Made by a program: the position numbers and the translations under genes
Part shown: piece by piece, positions 1-8,200 of the stretch
How the letters are laid out: the number at the start of each line of letters is the position of its first letter
Position numbering within the stretch: the stretch's first letter is position 1
The notes under the pieces: model-generated
The model's database searches: none
What the model was told of the DNA's origin: nothing
What the model saw: the letters and a program-made list of their open reading frames with translations, nothing else
Assembly: GCA_023450775.1 (NCBI GenBank)
Contig: JAEXGP010000012.1
Location: 1-12,687 of the forward strand
Origin: Actinomycetes bacterium
GTDB lineage: Bacteria; Actinomycetota; Acidimicrobiia; Acidimicrobiales; Microtrichaceae
Length of the DNA stretch: 12,687 nt
Direction of reading: 5' to 3'

Positions 1-765
1 GGTGAGCGAGGCCTCGCGGCCGGCGGCGCGGCCGGCGTGGTGGCCCGCCCTGGATCCGCCCGAGGACGCGCGGGTGGTCTGGGTGTGCGGGAAGCGCTTG
101 CGGAACTCGTCGCGGACCTCCTGGGACCGCTCCACGAGCACCAGCGACACGGAGTGCTCCGCCTGCGAGTCGCGGCGGGCGCCGGCGGCCCGGGCGGCGT
201 CCGCGTCGCGTGCCGCGACCTCCCGGTCCTCCTGCAGCCGGTCCCCCACCTCCTCGGCGAACCCGATGATGAAGCTGCGGCGCCACCCGGCCGACTGCGA
301 GGAGCTCAACCCCTTGGGGCAACCGGCGAGCATGGCCGCGGTCAGCTGGACGAGCAGGCTGGTCACCAACGTCTCGACCCAGCGGAGGTCGGTGGGGAAC
401 CCGACCACGGCGATCACCTCGCCGTCACGGGCGGAGCCGGCGCCGAAGCGGATGGCCCGGCACCCGTGCGCCTGGGCCACCCGGCCGACCAGCACGGCCT
501 TCTGACCGACGTACGGCGAGTGCACGACCAGGCGCAGCTCGGTGGGCTGCTCCCTGCCCGTGCTGCCCGCCGCCCAGAGCATGGCCTCGTCGATGGCGTA
601 GCGGGCGATCAGCTCGGACGCCTTGTTGAAGAACGCCTCCGCCTCCTCGGGGAACTCCGTGGCCTCGGCCTTGGCGAGCAGGCTGCGGATGGTGGCCAGG
701 CGCCGGTCGTCCACGCCGTTCGCGCCGTCGCCGTCGTCGGGCCGGGAGGAGTTCGGATCAGACAT
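1..765 (-). CDS. DUF2786 domain protein, C-terminus cut by the window edge
   Basis: This minus-strand frame is open from an ATG at 765-763 to the left edge, giving 255 residues without a stop, so the C-terminus lies outside the window. Residues about 21-60 match the DUF2786 pattern: an amphipathic helix (RRLATIRSLLAKAEATEFPE) followed by EAEAFFNKASELIARYAID. This N-terminal helical pair is common in actinobacterial and phage proteins of unknown function. Residues about 75-170 form a mixed alpha/beta body. From about 171 the chain becomes charged and helical, with many Arg, Glu and Ala, and near the window edge it turns into a Gly/His/Arg-rich stretch. There are no membrane segments and no signal peptide, so it is probably cytoplasmic. 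No clear Shine-Dalgarno sequence precedes the ATG; it was chosen because it places the DUF2786 helix near the N-terminus, as is usual. A nested palindrome separates it from the CHAD gene upstream, so it may have its own promoter. The domain call is good; the function is unknown. Confidence 0.82.
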   Translation of the reverse strand, partial: MSDPNSSRPDDGDGANGVDDRRLATIRSLLAKAEATEFPEEAEAFFNKASELIARYAIDEAMLWAAGSTGREQPTELRLVVHSPYVGQKAVLVGRVAQAHGCRAIRFGAGSARDGEVIAVVGFPTDLRWVETLVTSLLVQLTAAMLAGCPKGLSSSQSAGWRRSFIIGFAEEVGDRLQEDREVAARDADAARAAGARRDSQAEHSVSLVLVERSQEVRDEFRKRFPHTQTTRASSGGSRAGHHAGRAAGREASLT

Positions 766-780
766 GGCGGCCAGACTGGC

Positions 781-841
781 ACGCCACCCTGACGCCCGTC
801 ACCGGGGACCGCGCCCCGGTGACGACCTCGACGGGTGGCGT
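781..841. terminator. Nested palindrome, likely terminator after the CHAD gene
   Basis: The inner arms GTCACCGGGG (798-807) and CCCCGGTGAC (814-823) pair perfectly over 10 bp around a 6-base loop. The outer arms ACGCCACCC (781-789) and GGGTGGCGT (833-841) pair perfectly over 9 bp. The structure lies 33 bases past the CHAD stop and 15 bases before the DUF2786 start. There is no T-tract, but actinobacterial terminators often lack one. Because it sits so close to the DUF2786 start, it could instead act as a regulatory leader structure for that gene. Confidence 0.6.
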
Positions 842-873
842 CAGAACTGGGGCGAGGAGTTCGGCGAGTCCGG

Positions 874-1839
874 TCAGTCGTCAGGATCGAGGAGCCCGTA
901 CAGGCGCTTGCGCAGCTTGGGACGGTCGAAGTCGGCCCAGGCGTCCCGGCAGTGCGCGTGGGCACGCTCGGCGTCCCGGTACAGGACGTCGGCCAGGACC
1001 CCGGCGGCGAGCGCGGCCCGGCCGCCCTCCTCCACCCCGGTCACCTCGATCAGCCCGGCCTGGACGTGGTGGTCCTGCAGGCGGCCCAGCGTGTCCTGCA
1101 GGTCCGACAGGTTGCGCAGCACCTTGTCGAAGCTGCCCTTCGGATACAGCGGCGCGAACGAAGCGATCAGGTAGCGGAACCGTTTGATCGCCTTGCGCAG
1201 GTCGTGCCACGCCTCCAGGTCGTCGCTCCGCATGGCGAGCTTGCCCCGCTTGCGCAGCCGACGGAACGCCTTGAGTACCAGGGCGTCGGCGACGGCACCG
1301 GTCGCGCGCCGGGCATCGGGGCCGGGCTCTCCACCACCCACCCGGAACACCGTCGACATGGCCTGCCACCGTCGGAGCAGCACGGGGTAGCGCTCGCCGT
1401 CGAGCGCCGCGATCAGCTCGTCGAACGCGGCGTCCCGGCGGCGCTCGAACGACTCGACCACCAGGTCGACCCCGTCGCCCAGCTCCGGCACGACCCGCCG
1501 CCCCAGGTCGGGCAGGTCGTCGAGCAGCACGTCCAGGTCCCGGACCGGCGACGTCATGTTGGCCATCCACGAGGCGAGGGCCATGAGCAGGACCAGCTCC
1601 TCCTCGGGGAACACGTGCCGGCCCGCCGCCATCAACGAGCGGGCCCGCCGCAGGTTCACCCGGAACTGGTGCAGCTCCTCGGCGTCGGTGTCGACGCGGA
1701 CGCCCGGCTCGCGGTCCCGGAACGCCTCGAGGTAGCCACCGAGCACCAGCGGCAGGACACGGCCCGCCGGCTGGTCGCGGTCGGACGGCCCGAGTCGCCA
1801 CGGGTCCGTGGGACCCCCCGCCGTTGCAGCTGACGCCAT
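874..1839 (-). CDS. CHAD domain protein (polyphosphate-binding family)
   Basis: This 321-residue protein is an all-helical CHAD domain (conserved histidine alpha-helical domain) over nearly its whole length. CHAD domains bind inorganic polyphosphate through conserved His, Arg and Lys residues lining a basic pore. The first half shows EELHQFRVNLRRARSL (H57, R60, R64, R65, R67) and the SPVRDLDVLLDDL segment (R100, D101, D103). The second half repeats the pattern with WHDLRKAIKRFRYL (H212, R215, K216, K219, R220, R222) and LQDTLGRLQDHHVQ (H257, H258). No CYTH/triphosphatase domain is attached, so this is a stand-alone CHAD protein without an evident catalytic centre. It has no signal peptide or membrane segment. 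The ATG is preceded by only a weak purine stretch. It follows hppA on the same strand after 151 bases containing a palindrome, so the two may be separate transcripts even though both deal with condensed phosphates. Polyphosphate binding is inferred from the family. Confidence 0.88.
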   Translation of the reverse strand: MASAATAGGPTDPWRLGPSDRDQPAGRVLPLVLGGYLEAFRDREPGVRVDTDAEELHQFRVNLRRARSLMAAGRHVFPEEELVLLMALASWMANMTSPVRDLDVLLDDLPDLGRRVVPELGDGVDLVVESFERRRDAAFDELIAALDGERYPVLLRRWQAMSTVFRVGGGEPGPDARRATGAVADALVLKAFRRLRKRGKLAMRSDDLEAWHDLRKAIKRFRYLIASFAPLYPKGSFDKVLRNLSDLQDTLGRLQDHHVQAGLIEVTGVEEGGRAALAAGVLADVLYRDAERAHAHCRDAWADFDRPKLRKRLYGLLDPDD

Positions 1840-1882
1840 CGGACCAGTCTCGCAGCAGATCGGCGTGATCCGACGCCATCGG
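1832..1882. repeat. 11-bp direct repeat spanning the CHAD start codon
   Basis: GACGCCATCGG occurs at 1832-1842 and again at 1872-1882, 40 bases apart. On the minus strand each copy contains ATGGCGTC. The downstream copy is the predicted CHAD start, and the upstream copy is out of frame with it. It could be a chance duplication or a trace of a slipped start-region duplication. Confidence 0.35.
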
Positions 1883-1921
1883 GCCGACGCGTCCCCGGAC
1901 GCCGCTGCTCCCGGACGCGGA

Positions 1922-1962
1922 ACCGGCTGCCACCCGCCGGAGTCCGGTGGGCGACAGCCGGT
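1922..1962. terminator. Palindrome downstream of hppA, candidate terminator
   Basis: Arms ACCGGCTG (1922-1929) and CAGCCGGT (1955-1962) pair perfectly over 8 bp. Inside them, CCACC (1930-1934) can pair with GGTGG (1946-1950), with small internal loops. The structure starts about 28 bases past the hppA stop on the minus strand and precedes the CHAD gene. It has no T-tract. It is a reasonable intrinsic terminator or read-through attenuator between hppA and the CHAD gene. Confidence 0.5.
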
Positions 1963-1990
1963 CCGGCGTGTCCGTTCGACGTGCGCGACG

Positions 1991-4348
1991 TCAGGAGGCG
2001 GCGGTGGCCTCCGCGGCCTCGTCGTCGCCGAACGACGTCGACTGCGACTTGGAGTAGATGACCGAACCGATCACCACGAGCAGGGCAGCGGCGGCGATCA
2101 GGTAGCGGGCGACGTCGTTGTCGTCGAGCGTGAGGATGGCCGGCAGCACCAGCAGCGACACCAGGTTCATCACCTTGATGAGCGGGTTGATGGCGGGGCC
2201 GGCGGTGTCCTTGAAGGGGTCGCCGACGGTGTCGCCGATGACGACGGCCTTGTGGACGTCCGAGCCCTTGCCACCCAGGTTGCCCTCCTCGATGTACTTC
2301 TTGCCGTTGTCCCACGCACCACCGGCGTTCGACAGGAAGTTCGCCATGAGGGCGCCGACCACGATCGTGGCCGCCAGGTACCCGCCCAGCGCGTAGGCAC
2401 CCAGGCCGAAGCCGACGACGACCGGCATGAGGACCGCCAGCAGCGCCGGCGTGGTCAGCTCGCGCAGGGCGGCGCCGGTGCAGATGTCGATGACCGGGCC
2501 GTAGTCGGGCTTCTCCGAGTAGTCCATGATCCCCGGCTTCTCACGGAACTGGCGGCGGACCTCCTGCACCACGGTGCCGGCGGTGCGGCCCACGGCCAGG
2601 ATGGCCAGCGAGGAGAAGAGGAACACGACCGTGCCGCCGACGAGCGCCCCGGCGAAGGTCTTGGGATCCGCGATGTTGATCGAGATGGCGTCGAACGCCG
2701 CGGCCACGTCGAGCTCCCGGACGGCGTTGCCGAGGCCGGTCTGCGCCGTCGAGGCGATCGTCTCGCGGAACGAGGCGAACAGGGCGACCGCAGCGATGAC
2801 GGCGGAGCCGATCGCGAAGCCCTTGGTGACCGCCTTGGTGGTGTTGCCCACCGTGTCGAGGCCGTCGAGGATCCGTTCGGTCTCGCCCTCGAGCTCGCCC
2901 GACATCTCGGCGATGCCCTGGGCGTTGTCGGCGATCGGGCCGAAGGTGTCCTCGGCCACCACGATGCCGGTCGTCGACAACATGCCGATGCCGGTCAGGG
3001 CGACCATGTAGAAGGCGAACAGCGAGCTGCCGCCGCCCAGGCCCAGACCCACCAGGATGGCCACGGCGATGGCGACCACGGCCCAGACCGCGGACTCCAT
3101 GCCGGAGGAGATGCCGGACAGCACCACCGTGGCGGGACCGGTGCGGCCCGACTCGGCGATGTCCTTCACCGGCTGGAACTGGCTCGACGTGTAGTACTGC
3201 GTGATGCGGCTGGCGGCCTGGCCGAGCACGACGCCCGCCACGATCGCCAGGAACATGCGGAGGCCGACGTTGCTGACCTCGGCGCCCCGGGGGTCGCCGA
3301 CGTAGGCGAAGGCGATGACCGCGGCGCCGACGAGGGCGATGACCGAGGCGATGTTGAGGCCGCGGTTGATCGGCTTCAGGGCGTCGGTCTCACCCGCACG
3401 GGCCTTGACCAGGTAGATGGACACCAGCGAGGCGAGCAGGCCGACCGCCATCATCGCGAGCGGGAAGATGAGGCCCTTGGCGGCGTTGGCGCCGCCGATG
3501 CCGATGGCCCGGAACGCCGTGACGCCCAGGATGATGTTGGCGACGAGCACCACGCCGAAGGACTCGAAGAGGTCCGAGGCCATGCCGGCGCAGTCGCCGA
3601 CGTTGTCGCCCACGTTGTCGGCGATCGTCGCCGGGTTGCGCTTGTCGTCCTCGGGGATGCCGGCCTCGACCTTGCCGACCAGGTCGGCGCCCACGTCGGC
3701 CGCCTTGGTGAAGATGCCGCCGCCGACGCGGAGGAAGAGCGCCAGCAGCGAGCCGCCGAAGCCGAAGCCCACCAGGATCGCCGAGGCGGTGTTCTGGAAG
3801 ACCATGACGATGAGCGAGGCGCCCAGCAGGCCGAGACCGGCGGTGAAGAGCCCGATCGTGCCGCCGGCCCGGAACGCCACCTGGAGCGCCGCGTCCATGG
3901 AGCCGGTCTTGGCGGCCGCCGCCGTGCGGATGTTGGCACGCGTGGCGAGCCACATGCCCAGGAAGCCGATGAAGCCCGAGAAGAGGGCGCCGGCCAGGAA
4001 CGCGAGGGTCCGGAAGATGCCGGACTGCACCCGGTCGAGGCCCTCGGTGCCGGACACGTTGAGCACCTCGGTCGAGGTGATGAACACGACGACCGCGAGC
4101 GGCACCACGATGATGAGGATCGTGCGGAACTGGCGCTTGATGTAGGCCATCGCGCCCTCCTGCACGGCCGCGGCGATCTCCTCCATCTCGGCGGTGCCGG
4201 TGTCGTTGCGCAGGACGCCCTGCATCATGATCCACCCGGCCACCAGGGCGATCAGGGCGACCGCCACGGCGAAGATCAGCCAGAACCACTCCGCTCCCCC
4301 GAGCGTGAAGATCTGGTAGCCGCCCTCGGCGGCGAACGTCTGCATCAT
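1991..4348 (-). CDS. hppA: Membrane-bound proton-pumping pyrophosphatase, K+-independent type
   Basis: This 785-residue integral membrane enzyme hydrolyses pyrophosphate and couples this to ion pumping across the cytoplasmic membrane. It has many hydrophobic helices from residue 21 onward. The catalytic signature is clear: DVGADLVGKVEAG (218-230), EDDKRNPATIADNVGDNVGD (233-252) and then ASDLFES (257-263). Further conserved blocks are EDTFGPIADNAQGIAEM (466-482) and DTVGDPFKDTAGPAINP (706-722). The motif GNTTKAVTKG (501-510) has Lys505 and Thr508, at the positions where K+-dependent enzymes carry Ala and Gly. This marks the K+-independent class, which pumps protons. The length is slightly above the usual 670-770 residues; the C-terminal tail (about 768-785) is acidic and Ala-rich. 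The first of two tandem ATGs is chosen because GAGGG at 4360-4356 lies 7 bases upstream. The gene is flanked by candidate terminators, so it is probably its own transcription unit. Family and ion class are confident. Confidence 0.97.
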   Translation of the reverse strand: MMQTFAAEGGYQIFTLGGAEWFWLIFAVAVALIALVAGWIMMQGVLRNDTGTAEMEEIAAAVQEGAMAYIKRQFRTILIIVVPLAVVVFITSTEVLNVSGTEGLDRVQSGIFRTLAFLAGALFSGFIGFLGMWLATRANIRTAAAAKTGSMDAALQVAFRAGGTIGLFTAGLGLLGASLIVMVFQNTASAILVGFGFGGSLLALFLRVGGGIFTKAADVGADLVGKVEAGIPEDDKRNPATIADNVGDNVGDCAGMASDLFESFGVVLVANIILGVTAFRAIGIGGANAAKGLIFPLAMMAVGLLASLVSIYLVKARAGETDALKPINRGLNIASVIALVGAAVIAFAYVGDPRGAEVSNVGLRMFLAIVAGVVLGQAASRITQYYTSSQFQPVKDIAESGRTGPATVVLSGISSGMESAVWAVVAIAVAILVGLGLGGGSSLFAFYMVALTGIGMLSTTGIVVAEDTFGPIADNAQGIAEMSGELEGETERILDGLDTVGNTTKAVTKGFAIGSAVIAAVALFASFRETIASTAQTGLGNAVRELDVAAAFDAISINIADPKTFAGALVGGTVVFLFSSLAILAVGRTAGTVVQEVRRQFREKPGIMDYSEKPDYGPVIDICTGAALRELTTPALLAVLMPVVVGFGLGAYALGGYLAATIVVGALMANFLSNAGGAWDNGKKYIEEGNLGGKGSDVHKAVVIGDTVGDPFKDTAGPAINPLIKVMNLVSLLVLPAILTLDDNDVARYLIAAAALLVVIGSVIYSKSQSTSFGDDEAAEATAAS

Positions 4349-4355
4349 TGAGCAT

Positions 4356-4360
4356 CCCTC
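4356..4360 (-). promoter_or_regulatory. Ribosome binding site of hppA
   Basis: On the minus strand GAGGG ends 7 bases before the first ATG (4348-4346) and 10 bases before the second (4345-4343). The spacing favours the first ATG. Confidence 0.6.
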
Positions 4361-4424
4361 GCGATGGTCGTGTCAGGCCCGTACCGGCCCTGCGTGGGCC
4401 CACCCCCAAGGGGCTCGCGGGCGC

Positions 4425-4447
4425 GGACCGGGAGAGCCTCCCGGTCC
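4425..4447. terminator. Perfect 10-bp hairpin after the DedA gene
   Basis: GGACCGGGAG (4425-4434) and CTCCCGGTCC (4438-4447) pair perfectly around a 3-base AGC loop. The hairpin lies in the 172-base space between the DedA stop and the hppA start, about 75 bases past the DedA stop. It is the best candidate for the end of the upstream minus-strand block. The remainder of this gap must contain the hppA promoter, but no convincing -35/-10 pair is visible. Confidence 0.6.
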
Positions 4448-4520
4448 CAGCGGTACCGGGGCAGTTCAGTGGACGCCGGAGCCGCCGTCAAAACCGACGA
4501 ACGGTCAGCGAGCGGGCGGG

Positions 4521-5195
4521 TCAGGCGACCCGGTCGGCGCTTCGCTTCTTCTCGCGCCGGGACTTGACGACCTCGATCGCGATCGGGATCAGCGAGACCG
4601 CCACGACCAGCAGCAGGGCGATCTCGATGTTGTCGGCGATGAAGGCGACGTTGCCCAGGAAGTAGCCCAGCGTGGTCACGCCGACACCCCACAGGAACCC
4701 GCCGATGACGTTGAAGCGGACGAACGTGCCGTACTCCATCTGCCCCGCACCGGCGACGATCGGGCAGAACGTGCGCACGATCGGCACGAATCGGGCGAGC
4801 ACGATGGCCCGGGGTCCGTGGTGCTCGAAGAACTCCTGGGCCTTCTCCAGGTACTCCTGCTTGAACAGGCGGGAATCGGGCCGCCGGAACAGGGCGGGAC
4901 CGGCCTTGCGTCCGAAGACGTAGCCCACCTGGTCGCCGGCCACGGCGGCGATGAACACGCCGATCAGCACGACCCAGATGTTGAAGTGGATCGAGTCCGC
5001 GCCGCTCTGGAACGCCCCGGCCGCGGCCATGCCGGCGATGAACAGCAGGGAGTCGCCGGGGAGGAAGAAGCCGATCAGGAGCCCCGACTCCGCGAAGACG
5101 ATGGCGAACAGGAGGATGTAGCCCCCGCTGCGGATCAGCTTCTCCGGATCCAACCAGTCCGGCATGAGCGCGAACAGGGTCGCCAGGGTCAGCAC
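4521..5195 (-). CDS. DedA family (VTT domain) membrane protein
   Basis: This 224-residue protein belongs to the DedA/VTT family of inner-membrane proteins, some members of which are polyprenyl-phosphate or lipid flippases needed for envelope integrity. Diagnostic blocks are FAESGLLIGFFLPGDSLLF (34-52, with Glu36 and the Pro-Gly-Asp turn), AGDQVGYVFGRKAG (86-99) and ARFVPIVRTFCPIVAGAGQM (134-153), which carries the conserved Phe, Pro and Arg residues of the re-entrant loop. Hydrophobic helices lie at about 26-60, 72-95, 160-182 and 190-210, and the C-terminal tail is basic (KSRREKKRS), fitting a cytoplasmic end. The GTG start at 5195 gives the longest frame; an internal ATG (codon 11, 5165-5163) would remove only the short N-terminal lead, and neither has a clear Shine-Dalgarno sequence. 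The gene starts 46 bases after the UPF0182 stop and is probably co-transcribed with it. The substrate cannot be told from sequence. Confidence 0.93.
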   Translation of the reverse strand: MLTLATLFALMPDWLDPEKLIRSGGYILLFAIVFAESGLLIGFFLPGDSLLFIAGMAAAGAFQSGADSIHFNIWVVLIGVFIAAVAGDQVGYVFGRKAGPALFRRPDSRLFKQEYLEKAQEFFEHHGPRAIVLARFVPIVRTFCPIVAGAGQMEYGTFVRFNVIGGFLWGVGVTTLGYFLGNVAFIADNIEIALLLVVAVSLIPIAIEVVKSRREKKRSADRVA

Positions 5196-5203
5196 GGGCG
5201 CTC

Positions 5204-5209
5204 AGGGTA
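5204..5209 (-). promoter_or_regulatory. Possible -10 element (TACCCT) for a leaderless DedA transcript
   Basis: On the minus strand TACCCT matches the TANNNT -10 pattern and ends 8 bases before the GTG start of the DedA gene. No Shine-Dalgarno sequence is seen there, which fits leaderless initiation at or next to the GTG. No -35 element is obvious. This is a hypothesis from spacing only. Confidence 0.3.
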
Positions 5210-5241
5210 GCGGTGCAGCGACGCCAGCACTCGGCACCGGC

Positions 5242-8200
5242 TCATCCGGTCCCGCCCGCGCCGTTCGCGGCCGGAGCCGTCGTGGTGGTGGTCGACGACG
5301 ACGCACCGGTCGGCGCGGTCGTGGTGGTCGTCGTCCGCTGCAGCTCGGCGTCCGCCTGGCGCACGAGCTCCCGCGCCTGGGCGACCGCGGCCTGGTAGCC
5401 GGCGAGGTCGAGGGCCTTCAGCTTCTCGTCGGCCTCGGCGAACTTGGCGTCCGCGGCCGCGAGGAGCTGCGTGGCGGTCTGGCCGCCCTCGGGCGGCGTC
5501 GTGGTCGTGGTGCCCGGGTCCTCGGTCTCGGGCGGCGGCACCGCGTCCGCGGGTTGCTCCACTGCGCCGTCCTCGTCACTGTCCAGGAGGTCCGCCACCG
5601 CGGTGTCGATCGAGTCGCCGAAGCCGACGTCGTCGCCGTTGGTCACGGCCACGCGGGTCAGCGCGAACCGTCCGCTCTGTTCGGCCTTGGCGTAGACCGG
5701 TCGCACGTAGAGCAGCGAGTTGCGGAACGGCAGGATCAGCATGTTGCCGTAGCGGACGCTGGAGCCGTTGCGGCCAACGATCGTCTGGTACTGCGACACG
5801 GGTTCGTAGGTGACGATCTTCTGGTTGGCCTGCAGGGGCCCGTCGACCTTGGGCGCGGAGCCGCCCGAGGTGTCCCCGTCCGCGGCCATGACGATCTGTC
5901 TGAGCTCGCCGTAGGAGCCGGGGTCGTTGGACGCCACCATGAGCGCGGTCAGGTTCCGCCCGCTCTCGTCGTCGGACGCCAGCACGAACGGTCGCGTGAG
6001 CACGAACTCGGGCTGCGAGTCCGGCGTCAGCTGGAGCATCTGGTAGTAGGGCTCGATCCGGGGCAGGTTCGTGGTCGTCTGCCCGGTCGACGGGTCGGTG
6101 GTGACCGCGGTCGACGCCGAGTTCGGCGGCTGCTGGGCGATGCTCCAGCGGTCGCTGTTGTTGAAGAACACCGACGGGTCCGACTGGTGGTAGCGGCCCC
6201 ACGCCGCCGTCTGCACCTTGAACATCAGCTCGGGGTACCGGAAGTGCCGGCTGAGCGAGTCGGGGATCTCGGACTCGTACAGGTCGGGGAACGCCTTGGC
6301 GTAGGCCCTGATGATCGGGTCCTGCTTGCCGCCGTAGAGCGTGTCCGCGAGGTACAGCGTGACCGTGCCGTCGTACGCGTCGACGACCGCCTTCACGCTG
6401 TTGCGCATGTAGTTGAACGTGCCGGTGAGCGACGGGTCGATGCTGCGGGCGTCGATCTCCTCGCCGTACGGGTACGAGTCCGCCGTGGTGTAGGCGTCGA
6501 TGATGTACTTGATCCGGCCGTCGACCAAGACCGGGTACGGGTCGGTGTCGAGCGTCAGGTACGGGGCGATCGTGCGGACCCGCTCCTTGACGTCGCGCAG
6601 GTAGATCACCTTGGACTTGTCGGTGAGGTTCGACGAGATCAGCGGCTCGATCTCACCGAAGCGCAGGGCGAACGCCGCCCGGCGGAACACCGAGTCGAGC
6701 GCCACGCCCGACTTGCCCGTGTACGTGGTGGACACCTGGTCGGTCGACAGCTCCTTCTGGTCCGTGCCGACGATGGCGTACCCCGCCATGTCCTCGCCGT
6801 GGTAGATCTCGGGCCGCTCCAGCGCGGGCAGGCCGGTGGTCGTGGCGGGGATGCCCTGCACGAGGAAGTCGGGCTCGCCGCGGGCGTTGGTGGTGTTGGC
6901 CGGCGCCAGCGCCAACCCGTAGCCGTGGGTGAAGATCAGGTGGAGCTTCTCCCAGGTGGGGTTGGTGATCCCGTTGGCGTTGAGCTCCCGGGCCGACACG
7001 ATCGTGGGGACCCGGCTGGTGGTGCCGGGGGCGTCGGGGTCCTCGACCACGTACCGGTCCACGTCCACGTCGTCGAACCGGTAGAACTCGCGCTCGAACT
7101 CGAGCTCCTGGATCGTCGGCTGGATGACCGCCGGGTCCAGCAGGCGGGCGTCGGTCAGGTTGACTCGCTGGCTCTCGATCGCCTCGGGTGTGACGGTCTT
7201 CTGGTAGTCGAAGGCCACCTGCTCCACCGAGCCCAGACCCAGCGCGTCCCGGGTGGCGTCGATGTTGCGCTCGATGAACTCGCGCTCCTTGGACAGCTCG
7301 GCCGGCGAGACCTGGAAGCGCTGCACGAACGCCGGGTACACCGAGCCGACGACCAGCGCGACCAGCAGCCAGAGCGACACGACGATGCCGGGCATGATCC
7401 AGCCGCGGCGCCAGATGTTGACGATGAAGAGGACCGCGACGAACACCGAGATCAGGATGAGGAACTCGATGGCCGGGATGCGGGCGTTCACCGCGGTGTA
7501 GCCGGCTCCGTCGAACGACTTGCCCGCCGCGAACGTCAGCTCGTAGCGCTGCAGCACGTAGTCGGCGGCCTTCACGAGCGCGGTGGCGGCGAGCAGGATC
7601 GACAGCTGCGCCTTGGCGTTCTGGGTGATGCGCTCCCCCATCGGCTGCAGGCGGATCGCGCCGTTGAGGTAGTGCACGACCGCCACGATCACGACGGTCA
7701 CGAGCAGGAACGCGAACAGCCAGTCCACCACCTGCGACAGGAACGGCAGCTTGAAGATGTAGAAGCCGATGTCGGTGCCGAACTGCTTGTCCGCGCTGCC
7801 GAACGAGCCGCCGTAGCGGAACAGCAGCCACGACCGCCACTGGCTGGCGGCGCCCAGGCCGGGGATCAGCGCGACCAGCAGCGCCAGGCCGAAGCTCAGC
7901 ACCCGCTGACGGCCCGCGACCATCTGGCGGTACCGGAGGACCACGTCGTCCTCGGGGCCGGTGACCGGACGGAACTTCGGCGCCAGCCGGTCGGCGACCA
8001 GCAGGTTGACCCAGAGGATCAGGAAGAAGACGAGGGTGGCGCCGATGCCGAGCGTGAGGCGGGCCGACAGGAGCCGGCGCCACACCGCGGTGAGGTCGAG
8101 CGAATCGAACCAGAGGTAGTCGGTCCAGAAGGTGGCGATGGCCCGCAGGGACAGCGCGAGCACCACCAGGACGCCCACGAGGATGCCGACGATCCACCGC

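Noticed and set aside
1808..4351. An 847-codon open frame on the plus strand opposite hppA
   Set aside because: It is the antisense shadow of a clear hppA gene. The translation is rich in Arg, Gly, His and Asp with no fold or family, as expected in GC-rich DNA.
4349..4424. hppA promoter of the type TTGGGG-20-TACGGG
   Set aside because: The spacing and boxes are poor and the region is GC-rich. I cannot support a specific promoter.
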